A stretch of DNA of 64,000 nt. Source: Dastarcus helophoroides. Taxonomy: Eukaryota > Arthropoda > Insecta > Coleoptera > Bothrideridae. The position numbers and the translations under genes were made by a program. The notes under the pieces are model-generated. The model did no database searches and was not told where the DNA came from. It worked only from the letters and a program-made list of their open reading frames with translations. This document shows positions 45,001 through 55,445 of the stretch, in pieces. Each line of letters starts with the position of its first letter. Within the stretch, counting starts at the first letter, position 1. Where the stretch lies: NCBI GenBank assembly GCA_028583605.1, contig CM053326.1:33698931-33762930 (forward strand), written 5' to 3'.

Positions 45001-46200
45001 TAAAATTAATTTTCGAATTTTTTTTTCTGAATTTGTAATTTTTTCCTCAATGTTTAAACTTTGAATTTTGATCCTTTTTACATATTTAGAATTTTTTCAT
45101 ATTTAGATTTAAAATTATTTAAAGATTGGAGTATTTGACAGAGAAATAACTCAGCAGATACTCTTTATCACAAAAATTACAGCAGGCTCGATGAATTTTA
45201 ATTTGAACACATTTCATTTCGATCTCTTCCTGATGATCCAAAATGTTCAAAAATTTTATTTTTTTTTAAATTGTCGACCTTTTTAATTTAGACTTATTTT
45301 AAATTTGGACTCTTTAAAAATTTCCACTTTGGGGTTTTTCGAAACCTTTTGGTCTTTTTGTTGGTGGAACGGACTGCCCTTGGTTATCTTTAAAAACTGA
45401 AATACAAGTCTTGTCCCCTGAAACCAAGAAAGATTAAAAAACAGAACAGAGGTTGCTCTGCTTGTTTAATTTGACTTCAAAAATTTGAACTTTTTTCAAA
45501 ACTTTGAATTTTTGAAAATTTTGACATTTTAGAAAATGCAGCTTTCTTAAAGGACTAAATTTTTTCAAAAATTTCAACTTATCTTTGAAATTTAACTTTT
45601 TTCGAAATACAACAAAAATTATTTGTTTCATAATTCGACGATTTTAAAAATCTTGATTTTCCAAATTTCGTTTTTTTCAATTTCTTTTGAGTTTTTAAAA
45701 CATTGATTTTTTTTAATTTCGTTTTTATTTCAAAATTTCAAATCGACATTATTGATGATTTCGTCATTCATTGAAAATTAACAGTCTCTTTAAAAATTCC
45801 TCCATTTTTAAATAATATTGAGTTTTTTGAGAGCTCAACATTTTATTAATTTCACCTTTTCAAAATTCGGACTTCTTCCGAAATGTCGACATTTTTGAAA
45901 ATTTTGACTTTATTTCAAAGTTGAACATTTAAAAAACACTCAAGACGAAAAACTGTTACAAAAATTTCTATAAAAAGCTAAACAACTCAAAAGTTATTCC
46001 AAAAATTTCAAAAAAAGTGAAAATTTCCAGAAACAGTAGAAATTTTGAGTTTAAACTTGACATTGTAGAGAAAAAACTAAAAATCGAAATTTCAAACTCA
46101 AATTCTTGAAAAACATTTAAAATTTTTAGGAGAAAAAATTAATGAAATTTACGAAAAGTGGAAACGTAATTAGAAAAAAATCGACTTTTTTATAAATCCC
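45001..46200. repeat. T-rich tract, flips to A-rich near 45950
   Basis: T-rich degenerate tract with a foldback half-element at 45362-45461. Polarity changes to A-rich from about 45950. No gene. Confidence 0.5.
45362..45461. mobile_element. Foldback element, single 5' arm
   Basis: TGGTGGAACGGACTGCCCTT, GAAATACAAGTCTTGTCCCC, TGAAACCAAGAAAGATTAAA and AGAGGTTGCTCTG. It stops where the hammerhead centre would begin; the 3' arm is absent. Confidence 0.82.
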
Positions 46201-47280
46201 AAAGTTTTGCCAGAAGCTTGGCTTTTCATCAAAATTCTTTGACTTGGCTTTCAATTATTATTGTTGTAAAGTTCCCTACCTTAAAAGGAAAAAACGAAAC
46301 CTTTATAATTTCACTCGTGCCCGTTCGTCCATCTGTCACAAAGAGCTTTTCCTCGCTAACTATGTAACGTAGGTATTTGAAATTTTGCACAGCTTTAGTC
46401 CTCGATGTCTCGATGACCCACGCAAATACCATTAACCAACGATTAGAAAAAAAATATTTTTAAATAAAATGTGGGGTTAATTTGATCACCAAAAAACCAA
46501 AATTTAGTTAATATATCATGTGAGGTGTGAGGTATCATTTGAAAGAGTTACCTCTAAGAAGCTTAAAATATTTTTTTTATAATTTCGATAAAATCGTCTT
46601 AAATATACATTTTAAAATGTGTAAGAAATGACCGTCCCTCTGATCTTTTAGCTTTCTAAGCTAAATTTTAATAGGGTTAGTAGATATTTTGCCACAGATT
46701 ATTGGAAAACTGCAGGTTTTTCCGATATCCTAATAGTTGTTGAGAAAAAAAAATATGGAAAAATAGGTGCTTGCATGCCCTGGCTTTTTGACCCATACAG
46801 TGCTATTTTATTTTTTCAAATAAAATACTTGATTTATCCGAAAAATAGAATGCAGATCAAGTTTGTCTGTTACATTATTTCATTTAGATGAATATTTTCG
46901 GAGTTAGCACTAGTTCACGCAACGCAGTAATTGCAGTTGGAATCGAACAGTTTAGTGCGATCCGAGGCGATCTCATAAATTGTGTTAGTCATTGACTCAT
47001 TGCGAATAAACGCCTTTTATCAGAGGCATTATCAACACAGCCACCAGTTCCATAAATATTGCGATTGATTGTAGAAAAGAGCGTTTATTTAAAAATAGAC
47101 AATTTCATTCTGTTTCAATAATAACATACCAAAGTTTGAAAAAAATTCAAATTCAAACATAAGTAAAAATGATTTAATTTGGTCTATTAATTGTTCACTG
47201 TAGTAATTGGAACGAAACCCTCATTTTTCTGTCTGATTTTTATTTTAAATACATACGTTTGTATGTATATTTTTGTAAAA
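46201..47280. other. Complex intronic DNA, candidate regulatory island
   Basis: 46201-46450 resembles old transposon DNA (CGTGCCCGTTCGTCCATCTG). 46900-47080 is non-repetitive and balanced, with GCGATCCGAGGCGATCTCAT, TTTTATCAGAGGC, CATTATCAACAC and ATTGCGATTGATTG, and lies 1.5 kb from the homeobox exon on its 3' side. No ORF or RNA fold. Confidence 0.35.
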
Positions 47281-48060
47281 AAGTTGAAACGTCGCAGTTA
47301 TAGTCGAAATTTCAAAAAAGCATCTCAACATTTCCAGAAAAAGAATTGAAAAGTAAAATGTTATTATGAATTAATTTTACATTTTGCCACTTTCATATGA
47401 CGCAAATTGATCTTTTCTATTAGATTTTAATTGAGTGTATGAAATAAACAGTAAAATGTTGTGTACTAAACTCGGAATTTGTGAGAAAAATCCACAATTT
47501 CTAGAGAAAAAGGAAAAAGACCATTTTGAGCTAAGAGCCGAAATTTTTAAAAATAAGTAAAACTTTTTGATTTGAAATGGGTAATTTAGGTTTAAAAATT
47601 GAAAAGAAAATAGGTCTTTGTCTGGAAATTTTGAAAAAAAGCAGAAACAGTATAAACTTGAAATTAAAACAAATTTTTTCGAAATTTGGAATATAAATTT
47701 GAAATGATGGAAAAAGAGTAAAGATTTTTAGTTTATATTCGGAAATCTGATCCGAAACTTCGGAATCAAAGTCAAAATTTCGAGAGTAAATTTGATACTT
47801 CAAGAAAAAAATCGAAATTTAAAGAAAAAAAATCCAAATTTGGAGAGCATTTGACATTTGAATTTTAAAGGGCAAATTTGGAAAAAAAGAACAGGAAATT
47901 TTGAGAAAAAAAATAGAAAATGTAGGTATAAAATAAAATATTTCTCGATATTTAAAGTTTAAAATAAAAATTTTAGGAAGAAGAATAAAAATTTCAATTC
48001 TAAATTTCACATTTTAACAATGTTATAAAGAATTGGGCAATTTTGAAAATTTTTGACGCT
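47281..48060. repeat. A-rich degenerate repeat tract
   Basis: A-rich on the plus strand (GAAATTTTGAGAAAAAA words). No gene. Confidence 0.55.
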
Positions 48061-48551
48061 TTATTCTTCTGATATTATTGCTGATTTATCTAACAGTTTA
48101 TTTCGATCAGCTCGAACGAACTTTGGCTTTTCCTAATTAGTTACTGTACCCAAGGGTGTTTGTTAAATAAATGTTATTATTCAATCAACGATAAGGGTTA
48201 TAAAAAAACCCTTATCCCTTAAATAGCTTGAATGGGTATTAAACTTCCGTCCAACTCGTGCAGGATTAAATCATTGAGCCTTTAGAATATAATATAGAAT
48301 ATAAAATAGAGATAACCCGAAAAAAATTTCGTGTTTGCCAAAAATGTTTGTCAAGATATAATTTTATTTGTTTGCATACTGGTCAAATGTGGTCAAGTCA
48401 ATGAAAATTGGATAGTTATAAGTACATTTTCGTCAAGTTGTCGTCCATGACCAAAGTTTTAAATCGCCCATCTCTATTTGCATTGAGAAACTATTGTTGC
48501 TATTATTTTTGCGAATGTTTAATAGTTTTAAAAAAGACATACAGTTATTAC

Positions 48552-48726
48552 CTAACAGCCATGGAGCCACACATTCGTTTTCTTTGGCGCTCTTCAGGAT
48601 TGTTTCGGGCAATGGCAAAGAATGCCTGACCATCGCTCCATAGAGACCATACTCGGCCATTATTGTGCTTCGCCCCCAACATTTTTCCGTTTTCCGCCAT
48701 TTCGCTCTTCTGTTTTGGAACCAAAC
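48552..48726 (-). CDS. Vsx: Vsx-type homeobox exon: homeodomain helix 3 plus CVR
   Basis: A 175-bp internal exon of a paired-like homeobox gene. Acceptor TTTGCAG ends at 48727; the exon opens with [12 protein letters not shown], homeodomain positions 47 onward, with Gln at position 50 and the DNA-contacting Asn51. The intron position between 46 and 47 is common in paired-class homeoboxes. It continues with [38 protein letters not shown] and CVAPWLL: the CVR domain that marks Vsx1, Vsx2/Chx10 and CEH-10. The donor is G|GTAATA after 48552 (phase 1), and the next exon at 31505 restores Gly-Met-His. In its family the product is a nuclear DNA-binding regulator of retinal/optic-lobe and interneuron fate. 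Confidence 0.96.
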
Positions 48727-49110
48727 CTGCAAATAAATAGACTAAATTTAAATTGTTAAAATATACAGGAGGCGTAGAAATTAAGGTATATAAAAAATCC
48801 CAAATTTTTCGGTGATTTTTAAAAGGAGGTAACCCTAAAAAAAATCGCCAGAAAGAATAAAAAGAAGCAAATTAAAGTTCCAAGTCTCTAGATTTTGAAT
48901 TTGATATTTTTTACCATCGGGAGTTTTGAATTACTATAAGAATATTATCCGCCAAACATCTCTCCAAATACTTGTTTAGATTTAAAAAGATTCACTGATT
49001 TCAATATATTTTCTTTCGGTAATTCCATCATCTTCTAGACAATTTAATTTTCTGCCTGCAAGATGATTTTTCGCTGAATTACCATAATTCAAAACAAAAA
49101 TTACTTTTAC
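48727..49110 (-). other. Vsx: Intron sequence upstream of the homeobox exon
   Basis: AT-rich intron start (in plus coordinates) without repeats of known type. The exon for homeodomain helices 1-2 is not found here or anywhere up to 64000, so this intron exceeds 15 kb. Confidence 0.6.
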
Positions 49111-51115
49111 TTTTTTTAATGTTCAGTCCACTCGTAAAGGGTAACCCTATTATGCCTTCAAAGCACCGCAAGTAGGATGTGAAAACAGGATAGATGGCGA
49201 TGAACCGCCTTCTTAAAAAAGGATAGGTTGTAATTTTTGGGGAACATTCCTTTCGGTAACGAGTTCCATAACTTGGAAGTTCTATAGAAAAAAAGAGCCT
49301 CCGTAGACAGAAGTCCTTACTGTGTCAAGCTGGACTGCACAGGAATTTGCTGCCTTCGACTGTCTTGTATGCCTCAAAAAGCTTACCCTTAAGGATATCA
49401 ATCTTATTAGTTCCTGTGAGTATCTCCCATGAAAGTATTTGCAGAAAATATGTAAATAACCAACAATCCGTCGTGCTCTTAGTGTTTCGACAGAATCGGT
49501 GAAACTCTCCTCATTAGTTAGGCAAAACTCTATTTTTTGAATTGAATCCAAAAGAGCTAAAGTGTGCTTTGGGGCTGAACTCCAAATATGAGAACAGTTC
49601 CCTAGTGTTGGCTTAACTTGAGCTTTGTATAGTGTGAGTAGCTGATGAGATGTGAAGTACCTTTTACCTTTTAGCTCTAAAAAGAAATTCTATCTTCTGA
49701 GAGGCGGATTTGGCAATGGCGCGCCTATGATCGTCCCCAAGAGAAGTTAGTGCTCGCATTCACTTCTAGGATAGACAGATTAAGTCCCATCCAGAGGAAT
49801 TTACCGTCCATGAATATGTTTGTTGTATTATCTCTTGATGTTTTTTTTTTTTAGAAAAAACCGCGGCCTGAGTTTTTAAGGCGTTGAAGTCGACTAGATT
49901 TTTCTTGTCCCATTTTAGAATGATTTCGAGATCCCGATTAATCATCCATATCTGCTGTTCCTTTAGCCGATCTGAAGCAACGACGGATAATGGTTTGTTG
50001 GAGAAAAAAGATGACACCAGACTACCATCATCTGCATAGCTGTGTATAAGATTGGAAGTTGAAGTTAAGATATTGTTTATATGTAACAAAAACATATTGG
50101 AGACAGGGCAGAGCCCTGAGGCACTCCTGCATTAATCGCAAATGTCTCTGGTAAGATGCCATCGACGACGAGTTGAAGAGATCTGCTGGATATCATATGA
50201 CAGAACCAGGAAGAAGACCATAAGATCTTAATTTGGCGAGAAGAGATAGGTGCCAGACTGTGTCGAAGGCCTTTGAGATGTCCAATGCCACAATCCTAGC
50301 TCCACCATGTTTTTCCACTAACTGAGTTACAGATATGAGTAACATACGCCAGTAGATCGCCAGTTGAGCGTTGTTGTCTGAAAACGTATTGCCTGTCAAA
50401 GATGATCTTATTCTCCTCTAGATATTTGACAATCTCGCTGTTGATAACCTTTTTCATCACTTTAGATATAACAGGCAACAAAGATATAGGGCGATAGATC
50501 TTAGCCAGATTTATTTTTCCCTTTTTGGGGTCAGGCTGCACCCTAGCAGATTTCCAGATCCAGACCTTTGGTGTAACAGAGTGTGAACAATTTGCTTAGA
50601 ACAGGAGTCAACTCTGGAGCTCACTTCTTAAGAACAATTGCAGGGATACCAGCAAGACCAGAAGCGTTCTATGTGTCGAGCTCCAGGAGAATCTTTCTGA
50701 CTGTCTGTTGTCTGAAAACAACTTCAGGCATCGAAGTGCCAACCTTAGGAAGAATATGAGGTTCTGCGTTTCGAGAATCAAGGTTGTAATTTTCAGCAAA
50801 CCTTAAAACTAGCAAGTGAGCTTTTTCATTGGAAGCAGGTTGCAATATTGTTGTTGTCATGAAGTAAAATGGAAAATTTGAAGATGCAAAATTGTTTCCA
50901 ATCGACTTTGCAATTCCCCAAAAGGACCTGGAACCGTTCGGACAGTTTATAAGCTTCTGGCGCATTTTACCATCGAAATCACTTTTCGCCTCGTCAATAA
51001 CCTGTTTACAAAAATTTCGTGCAAAGGTGGTCCGAGTCTCGACTGAGGGATTATTTCTCCAACGACGATATGCGCGATTTTTGTAGGAGTAATTTGGTAA
51101 TCAATAACTCGAAGG
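49111..51115 (-). pseudogene. LINE J1 copy D, longest copy
   Basis: Minus-strand copy giving the most upstream part of the family. From its 5' side: NRAYRRWRNNPSVETRTTFA, MRQKLINCPNGSRSFWGIAK, NNFASSNFP, domain-0/1 region (KIYRPISLLPVISKVMKKVI), FRQQRSTGDLLAYVTHI, GGARIVALDISKAFDTVWH (box A), then box B/C region with NDILTSTSNLIHSYADDGSL-like (catalytic YADD), LVDFNALKTQAAVFSKKK, YKAQVKPTLG-like, and the 3' end with plus strand TTTAATGTTCAGTCCACTCG. At least six frame breaks. The endonuclease is missing. Confidence 0.88.
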
Positions 51116-52055
51116 GTAATGATCCTATAGAAAAATCAAATAAAGTTTTGAACTCTGCATTGCTTACAAGTCTTAGTTATGGTTTGTGATAAAGGCATTT
51201 TAGCAGGAGAAAGTTGATTAAAAAGGAGGTATTAACCAACAACTGGGAAAGCATACTTTTTAGTTTTTAAAAATCTACTTACATTTTACGTATGATCACT
51301 ACTTCTTGAGTTGCTGATTATCAAAATTTCAAATGATTTTTTAATTTTGAAACGACAACTCAGAGAAAGATCATCGTACACGACTCGGAAACCGATGCAA
51401 TTATAGAGGATGAAAATTATCTAGAAGAACTGATACCCCCAGCTTCGTCTGCGTGAAAGGAAAGGAAAGATTCTTGGGTCTCCTAGGGACTTTTTTTGAG
51501 TATCTCAGTCTTTATTGAAAATTTCGAATAATTTTAATAATTTCGAATAATTTTGAAAATTTTGATATTATAAAATATCCCATTTTTTCAAAATGTTGAA
51601 ATTTGCTTATCCAATTCCCAAAATTTCAAAGTTTTCTCGAAATTTTAACCTTATTTTGAAAATTTCGACCTGTTTCGAAGTTTTGGTTTGTTTTGAAAAG
51701 CCCACCTTCTTTAAAATTTTAACTTTTGTTGTACATATTTCTTGGAAACTGTTTTTGATACCTCATGACTTTTTAAAAATGTATCTTTCCAGAAATTTTA
51801 ACTTTTAAAAAAATTCCTTTTTCAATATTTCAGATTTTTTTTGAATAATTTTACTCCATTTTGAAATCTTGAATTTTATGGAAAATTTTAACCTTTTTTT
51901 ACATTTTGGACTTTATTTTTCAAAATTTTAACCTTTTTCCAAAATTCTTATCTTGTTATTGAATATGAATACCTTTTTTAAAATTTTGATACGAAATTTC
52001 AACTTTTTTGCAAATCTAATTGGTTTTAATTTCGATTTTTTATAAAAAGACTTTT
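51116..52055. repeat. AT-rich spacer and T-rich tract
   Basis: 51116-51480 is non-repetitive without a frame; 51490-52055 is a T-rich degenerate tract. Confidence 0.45.
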
Positions 52056-52065
52056 AATTTCTTTT

Positions 52066-52472
52066 TTTTCGTGGAACGGACTGCTCCTTGGCTCCTTGCA
52101 TCTTCAGAGAGATACGTATCTCCCTGAAGATGATAGCATGGCTATCGAAACGCGTTAGAGCAACCTTTGTTGTGTTTTTTAATCTTTCTTGGTTGAAACC
52201 AGATTAAAAACAAACCAAGCTATCATCTTCAGAGAGATACGTATCTCTCTGAAGATGATTACTTGGCTATCGAAACGCGTTAGAGCAACCTTTGTTGTGT
52301 TTTTTAATCTTTCTTGGTTTCAACCAAGAAAGATTAAAAAACAAACCAAACTATCATCTTCAGAGAGATACGTATCTTTCTGAAGATGATAGCATGGCTA
52401 TCGAAACGCGTTAGAGCAACCTTTGTTGTTCTTTCTTGGTTTCAGGAGACAAGATTTGTATTTCAGTTTTTC
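52066..52472. mobile_element. Foldback element, tandem triplicate
   Basis: One insertion flanked by the exact 10-bp repeat AATTTCTTTT (52056-52065 and 52473-52482). Inside are three consecutive inverted units, each with ATCTTCAGAGAGATACGTAT, a CTCTGAAGATGAT-type core, a hairpin stem II, TCGAAACGCGTTAGAGCAAC and TTTGTTGTG or TTTGTTGTT. Units are joined at TTCTTGGTTGAAACCAGATT and TTCTTGGTTTCAACCAAGAA. Stem II in the three units is GATAGC/GCTATC, GATTAC/GCTATC and GATAGC/GCTATC. The outer arms are GTGGAACGGACTGCTCCTTG and GGAGACAAGATTTGTATTTC. Confidence 0.88.
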
Positions 52473-52482
52473 AATTTCTTTT

Positions 52483-53538
52483 GAAAGTTAGAATTTTCTG
52501 AAAGTTTCAACTTTTGAAAAAGGTAAAAGGTTTGTTTTTCTTAGTTCGCCTTTTTTTTCAAAGTTTCGGCTTTCCCTGAAAATTCTGACTTTCTAAAAAT
52601 GATAAATTTGTTTTGAAAAATCTGACGTTTCCATTTTCATTAAAAATCTTGACTTTCTTGAAACACTTTGACTTTATATTTTGATAATTTCGAATTTCTA
52701 ATTTCTCCATTTTTTTATTTCCACATTTTCCAAGTTTTAATTTATTTTGTAAATTTCAATTCGTTCACAATTGCACCTCTCTTAAGATTTTGATTTATTT
52801 TAGAATTTGTTGAAAATTTTGACACACAATTCTAATCATTTTTCAAGCGTTTTGTGTTTTCAAAATTTTGATTTTTTTTATAAAACTCATTATTGTTTTT
52901 TTTTTAAATCTTTATCTTTTTTTAACAGATAGCTAATTTTTTTTGAAACTTTTCAACTTTGTTTCAAACTTTTGACCATTTCTTGAAGTTTTCGGCTTTT
53001 TTTTTGGAAAATATCCACTTTTTTAACAGAAATTCGACTTTTCCCAAAGTTTCGACTTCTATGTAGTAAATGGGGCTTTTATTTTAAAAATTAAAAATCT
53101 TCACCCTTTTAAAAAATTGCATTTTCCAAAATTTTCGACCTCTTATCATCAAATTTCGACTTTTTCTAAAAGGTATGACTTTTTTCAGAAATTAAACTTT
53201 TTTTGAAATTTCTAGCCTTTTCTCAAAATTTTGAGTTTTTTTTTTGTAAAAGCTTCGACTTCTTTTCATTTTTTTTTTTCTGAAAATGATAGTTGACTTT
53301 TGAACAATTTTCTAGTTTAAAATTTAGGAATTTTGAGTTTTTTGTAAAAGCTTCGACTTCTTTTCATTTTTTTTTTTTGAAAATGATAGCTGAATTTTGA
53401 ACAATTTTTGAATTTAAAATTTAGGAATTCAGAAAAAAAGAGCACAAAGCAAAATTTTGGTATTAATTGAAAAATTTGAATTTTTGTAAAACCGTTTCTC
53501 GAAATTTTGAGTTTAAGGGAAAAATTTGGAAATAACTT
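52483..53538. repeat. T-rich tract with 98-bp tandem duplication
   Basis: T-rich degenerate tract. At about 53231-53428 a 98-bp unit (TTTTGAGTTTTTT..., AAGCTTCGACTTCTTTTCAT, GAAAATGATAG, AAAATTTAGGAATT) occurs twice in tandem with small differences. Confidence 0.65.
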
Positions 53539-53539
53539 T

Positions 53540-53700
53540 GGTGCAACCGACTGGTCCTTGGTTACCTTCAAAAATGAAAGATTCTACGTATCTCTCTGAA
53601 GATGATAGCTTGGCTATCGAAACGCGTTGGAGCAACTTTTGTTGTGTTTTTTTAATCTTTCTTGGTTTCAGGGGAATAAGATTTGTATTTCAATTTTTGG
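53540..53700. mobile_element. Foldback element copy 10
   Basis: Short 5' end (GGTGCAACCGACTGGTCCTT) joined to a complete 3' arm: ACGTATCTCTCTGAAGATGA, GATAGC/GCTATC stem II, TCGAAACGCGTTGGAGCAAC and GGGGAATAAGATTTGTATTT. The hammerhead-like core is intact (CTGAAGA at 53596-53602). The probable target duplication is TTTGGAAAT. Confidence 0.85.
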
Positions 53701-53780
53701 AAATGTTGAAATTTCGAAAAGAAAATGCTAAATTAAAGTCAACATTTCGAGATTAAAAGAAGTTGATATCAAAAACAAAG

Positions 53781-54390
53781 AACTCGTGAAAAGACAAAAT
53801 ATGCCATAATCACTTGCAAAAATTTGGATAAATTCTTGTGGAGACTGGAGGCACGTTCATCAAAGACACCTGTAGACAATTTTAATGGTTAATGGTTTTT
53901 AATGTCAATTTTTACCACCTTAGAGGCTAAATTTTGGACATTTCTTCTACGTATTACGGGGAACACCTGTGTTTAGGCTGTGTGTTGTATGTCTTAGAAC
54001 GCGTGAAAAGATAAAATATGTCTTAATCACTTGCAAACATTTGGATAAATTCGTGTGGATATTGGAGATACGTTCATCTAAGACACGTATCGGCAACTTT
54101 AAATACAATTGCCTATACATTGCATACATTTCACGTGGTTTTTAATGTCCTTTTTTACCACCTTAGAGGCTAAATTTTGAAAAATCTTCTCTACGTATTA
54201 CGGGGAACACCTGTGTTAAGGCTGTGTGTTGTATGTCTTGGGTTGTGTGTTGCCTGTCAGTCAGTGCTTGTATACCTTTTAAGTGGTTTTGAATACCCAT
54301 TTTCATCACCTTAGAGTCTGAATTTTGAAAAATCCTCTTTTAGTGCTCACCTACCTATTACGAGTGAAATTTCATGCTTCTTGGCCCACG
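53781..54390. repeat. Imprecise tandem repeat, units of about 215-245 bp
   Basis: Two and a half units. Unit 1 starts AACTCGTGAAAAGACAAAAT (53781), unit 2 AACGCGTGAAAAGATAAAAT (53998). Both contain CACTTGCAAA, GTTCATC, TTTTTAATGTC, CACCTTAGAGGCTAAATTTT and ACGTATTACGGGGAACACCT then GGCTGTGTGTTGTATGTCTT. A third partial unit near 54250-54390 has CACCTTAGAGTCTGAATTTT and TATTACGAG. Not coding in any frame across units. Confidence 0.75.
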
Positions 54391-55139
54391 GTATTAGTCT
54401 GTGCGTGGTCTGTTAGACAGTGCTTTATTAAGTAGATCACTGGAAAAAATAATTAAAGGCCGGAATCTTTTTAAAGCTAAACAAAAATGTGGAAAAATTG
54501 TTGGCCGTTTACTTACTCCAAAAATGTTAAAACTAAAGAAATGTTGTTCTTGATATCTCGAAACTAGAAGCTAGGGGCGTTAATTTGCCTTTTGTGTTTT
54601 TGTATATCACCATTTATTTCTACGTGATAGCCTTTCAAAAATTACCTAAAAATTTGGGAGTTTTTTATTTTCCTTAATTTCTAGGGTAGTTATATTTAAG
54701 TAGCAAAAATGGTACGACCAATGATAATAATAGTAATAATAATAACAACACATATTACCCCTATTAAAATAATCTCCATTCTATATATTTGTCCTGAGTA
54801 ATTACGGATGACTTTCAATCTCAACGAATTATGAGTGCCTAATTGATATTATTTCCTTCCTATTTTTATTCATTTGATTCGCTATTTCTGTTCCTTTATG
54901 TCAGTGTTTGTGTTTCTACTTCTTTAAATATTATACTTTATTTAATCTAGTAAAACGTTTAAAATTTTAAATAAATTCAAAAAAAGGGTTTCTGCTGCGA
55001 AGTTATAGAAACTGACGAAGTAAAATAAAGTGTGCACGGGAAATAGAAACGGTTTAAAAAATTAAAAAAGAATTGAAAAATTGACTCTCTCTCTCTACCC
55101 TTGCAAGTATACATAAACCCAGTGGCAGGGATGGAGTGC
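54391..55139. other. AT-rich intronic DNA
   Basis: No gene. It contains an ATAATAATAGTAATAATAAT microsatellite (about 54723) and a TCTCTCTCTC run at about 55086. It probably lies in the upstream Vsx intron. Confidence 0.4.
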
Positions 55140-55445
55140 ATTAGTTCACGGAAATTCTGCTCTCAGCCAACTCGAATTACACAAATCTGAATTAATGCAT
55201 AATTATGAGCAACAAAGCCCTTTTAGAATTAATAATTAGAGGCAGGCAACAACAAAATGCGATAATGAAATAAATGTCAATAACAGACAGGCAAAAGGGG
55301 CGGTATGGTAGATGCAACACCTAAATAGTATTGCATAAAGGGCCTCGCTGGAAAATGTGTAATTTCGAATACAATGAAACCGATTAGCCCCTGCAGCGCG
55401 CCGTTACAGAATTAATTAACAAATTAAATTAGAAATTAACTTGTT
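55140..55445. promoter_or_regulatory. Candidate homeodomain-rich enhancer
   Basis: Non-repetitive, high-complexity island in repeat-rich DNA, about 6.5 kb upstream of the homeobox exon. It packs homeodomain-type sites: TTAATGCATAATTATG (55192-55207, overlapping inverted TAAT cores with a POU-like ATGCATAAT), AACAAAG (SOX/TCF-like, 55211), TAATAATTAG (55230-55239), GATTAG (55382) and TTAATTAAC (55412). AGGGGCGG (55296) is Sp/KLF-like. No frame is open across it. The site density fits autoregulation by a Q50 paired-like factor, but this is inference. Confidence 0.4.

Larger units (their letters stand above)
31506..48551 (-). other. Vsx: 17-kb phase-1 intron of the Vsx gene
   Basis: Bounded by donor G|GTAATA (48552|48551) and acceptor TTTTCAG|GA (31506|31505). 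It contains, in plus-strand order, foldback elements, an inverted-repeat element, LINE J1 copy C, a Penelope-like fragment, a solo LTR, a mariner and T-rich tracts, with non-repetitive islands between. Insertions occur in both orientations; none lies within a few hundred bp of either splice site. Confidence 0.9.

Noticed and set aside
48408..48629. Plus-strand open frame overlapping the homeobox exon
   Set aside because: It is antisense to the intact Vsx reading frame and splice sites, has no family features, and is a shadow.
48727..48732. Apparent ATG (MQ...) directly before VWFQNRR as a translation start
   Set aside because: These bases belong to the intron acceptor TTTGCAG; the exon begins at homeodomain position 47, so the real N-terminus is in upstream exons.
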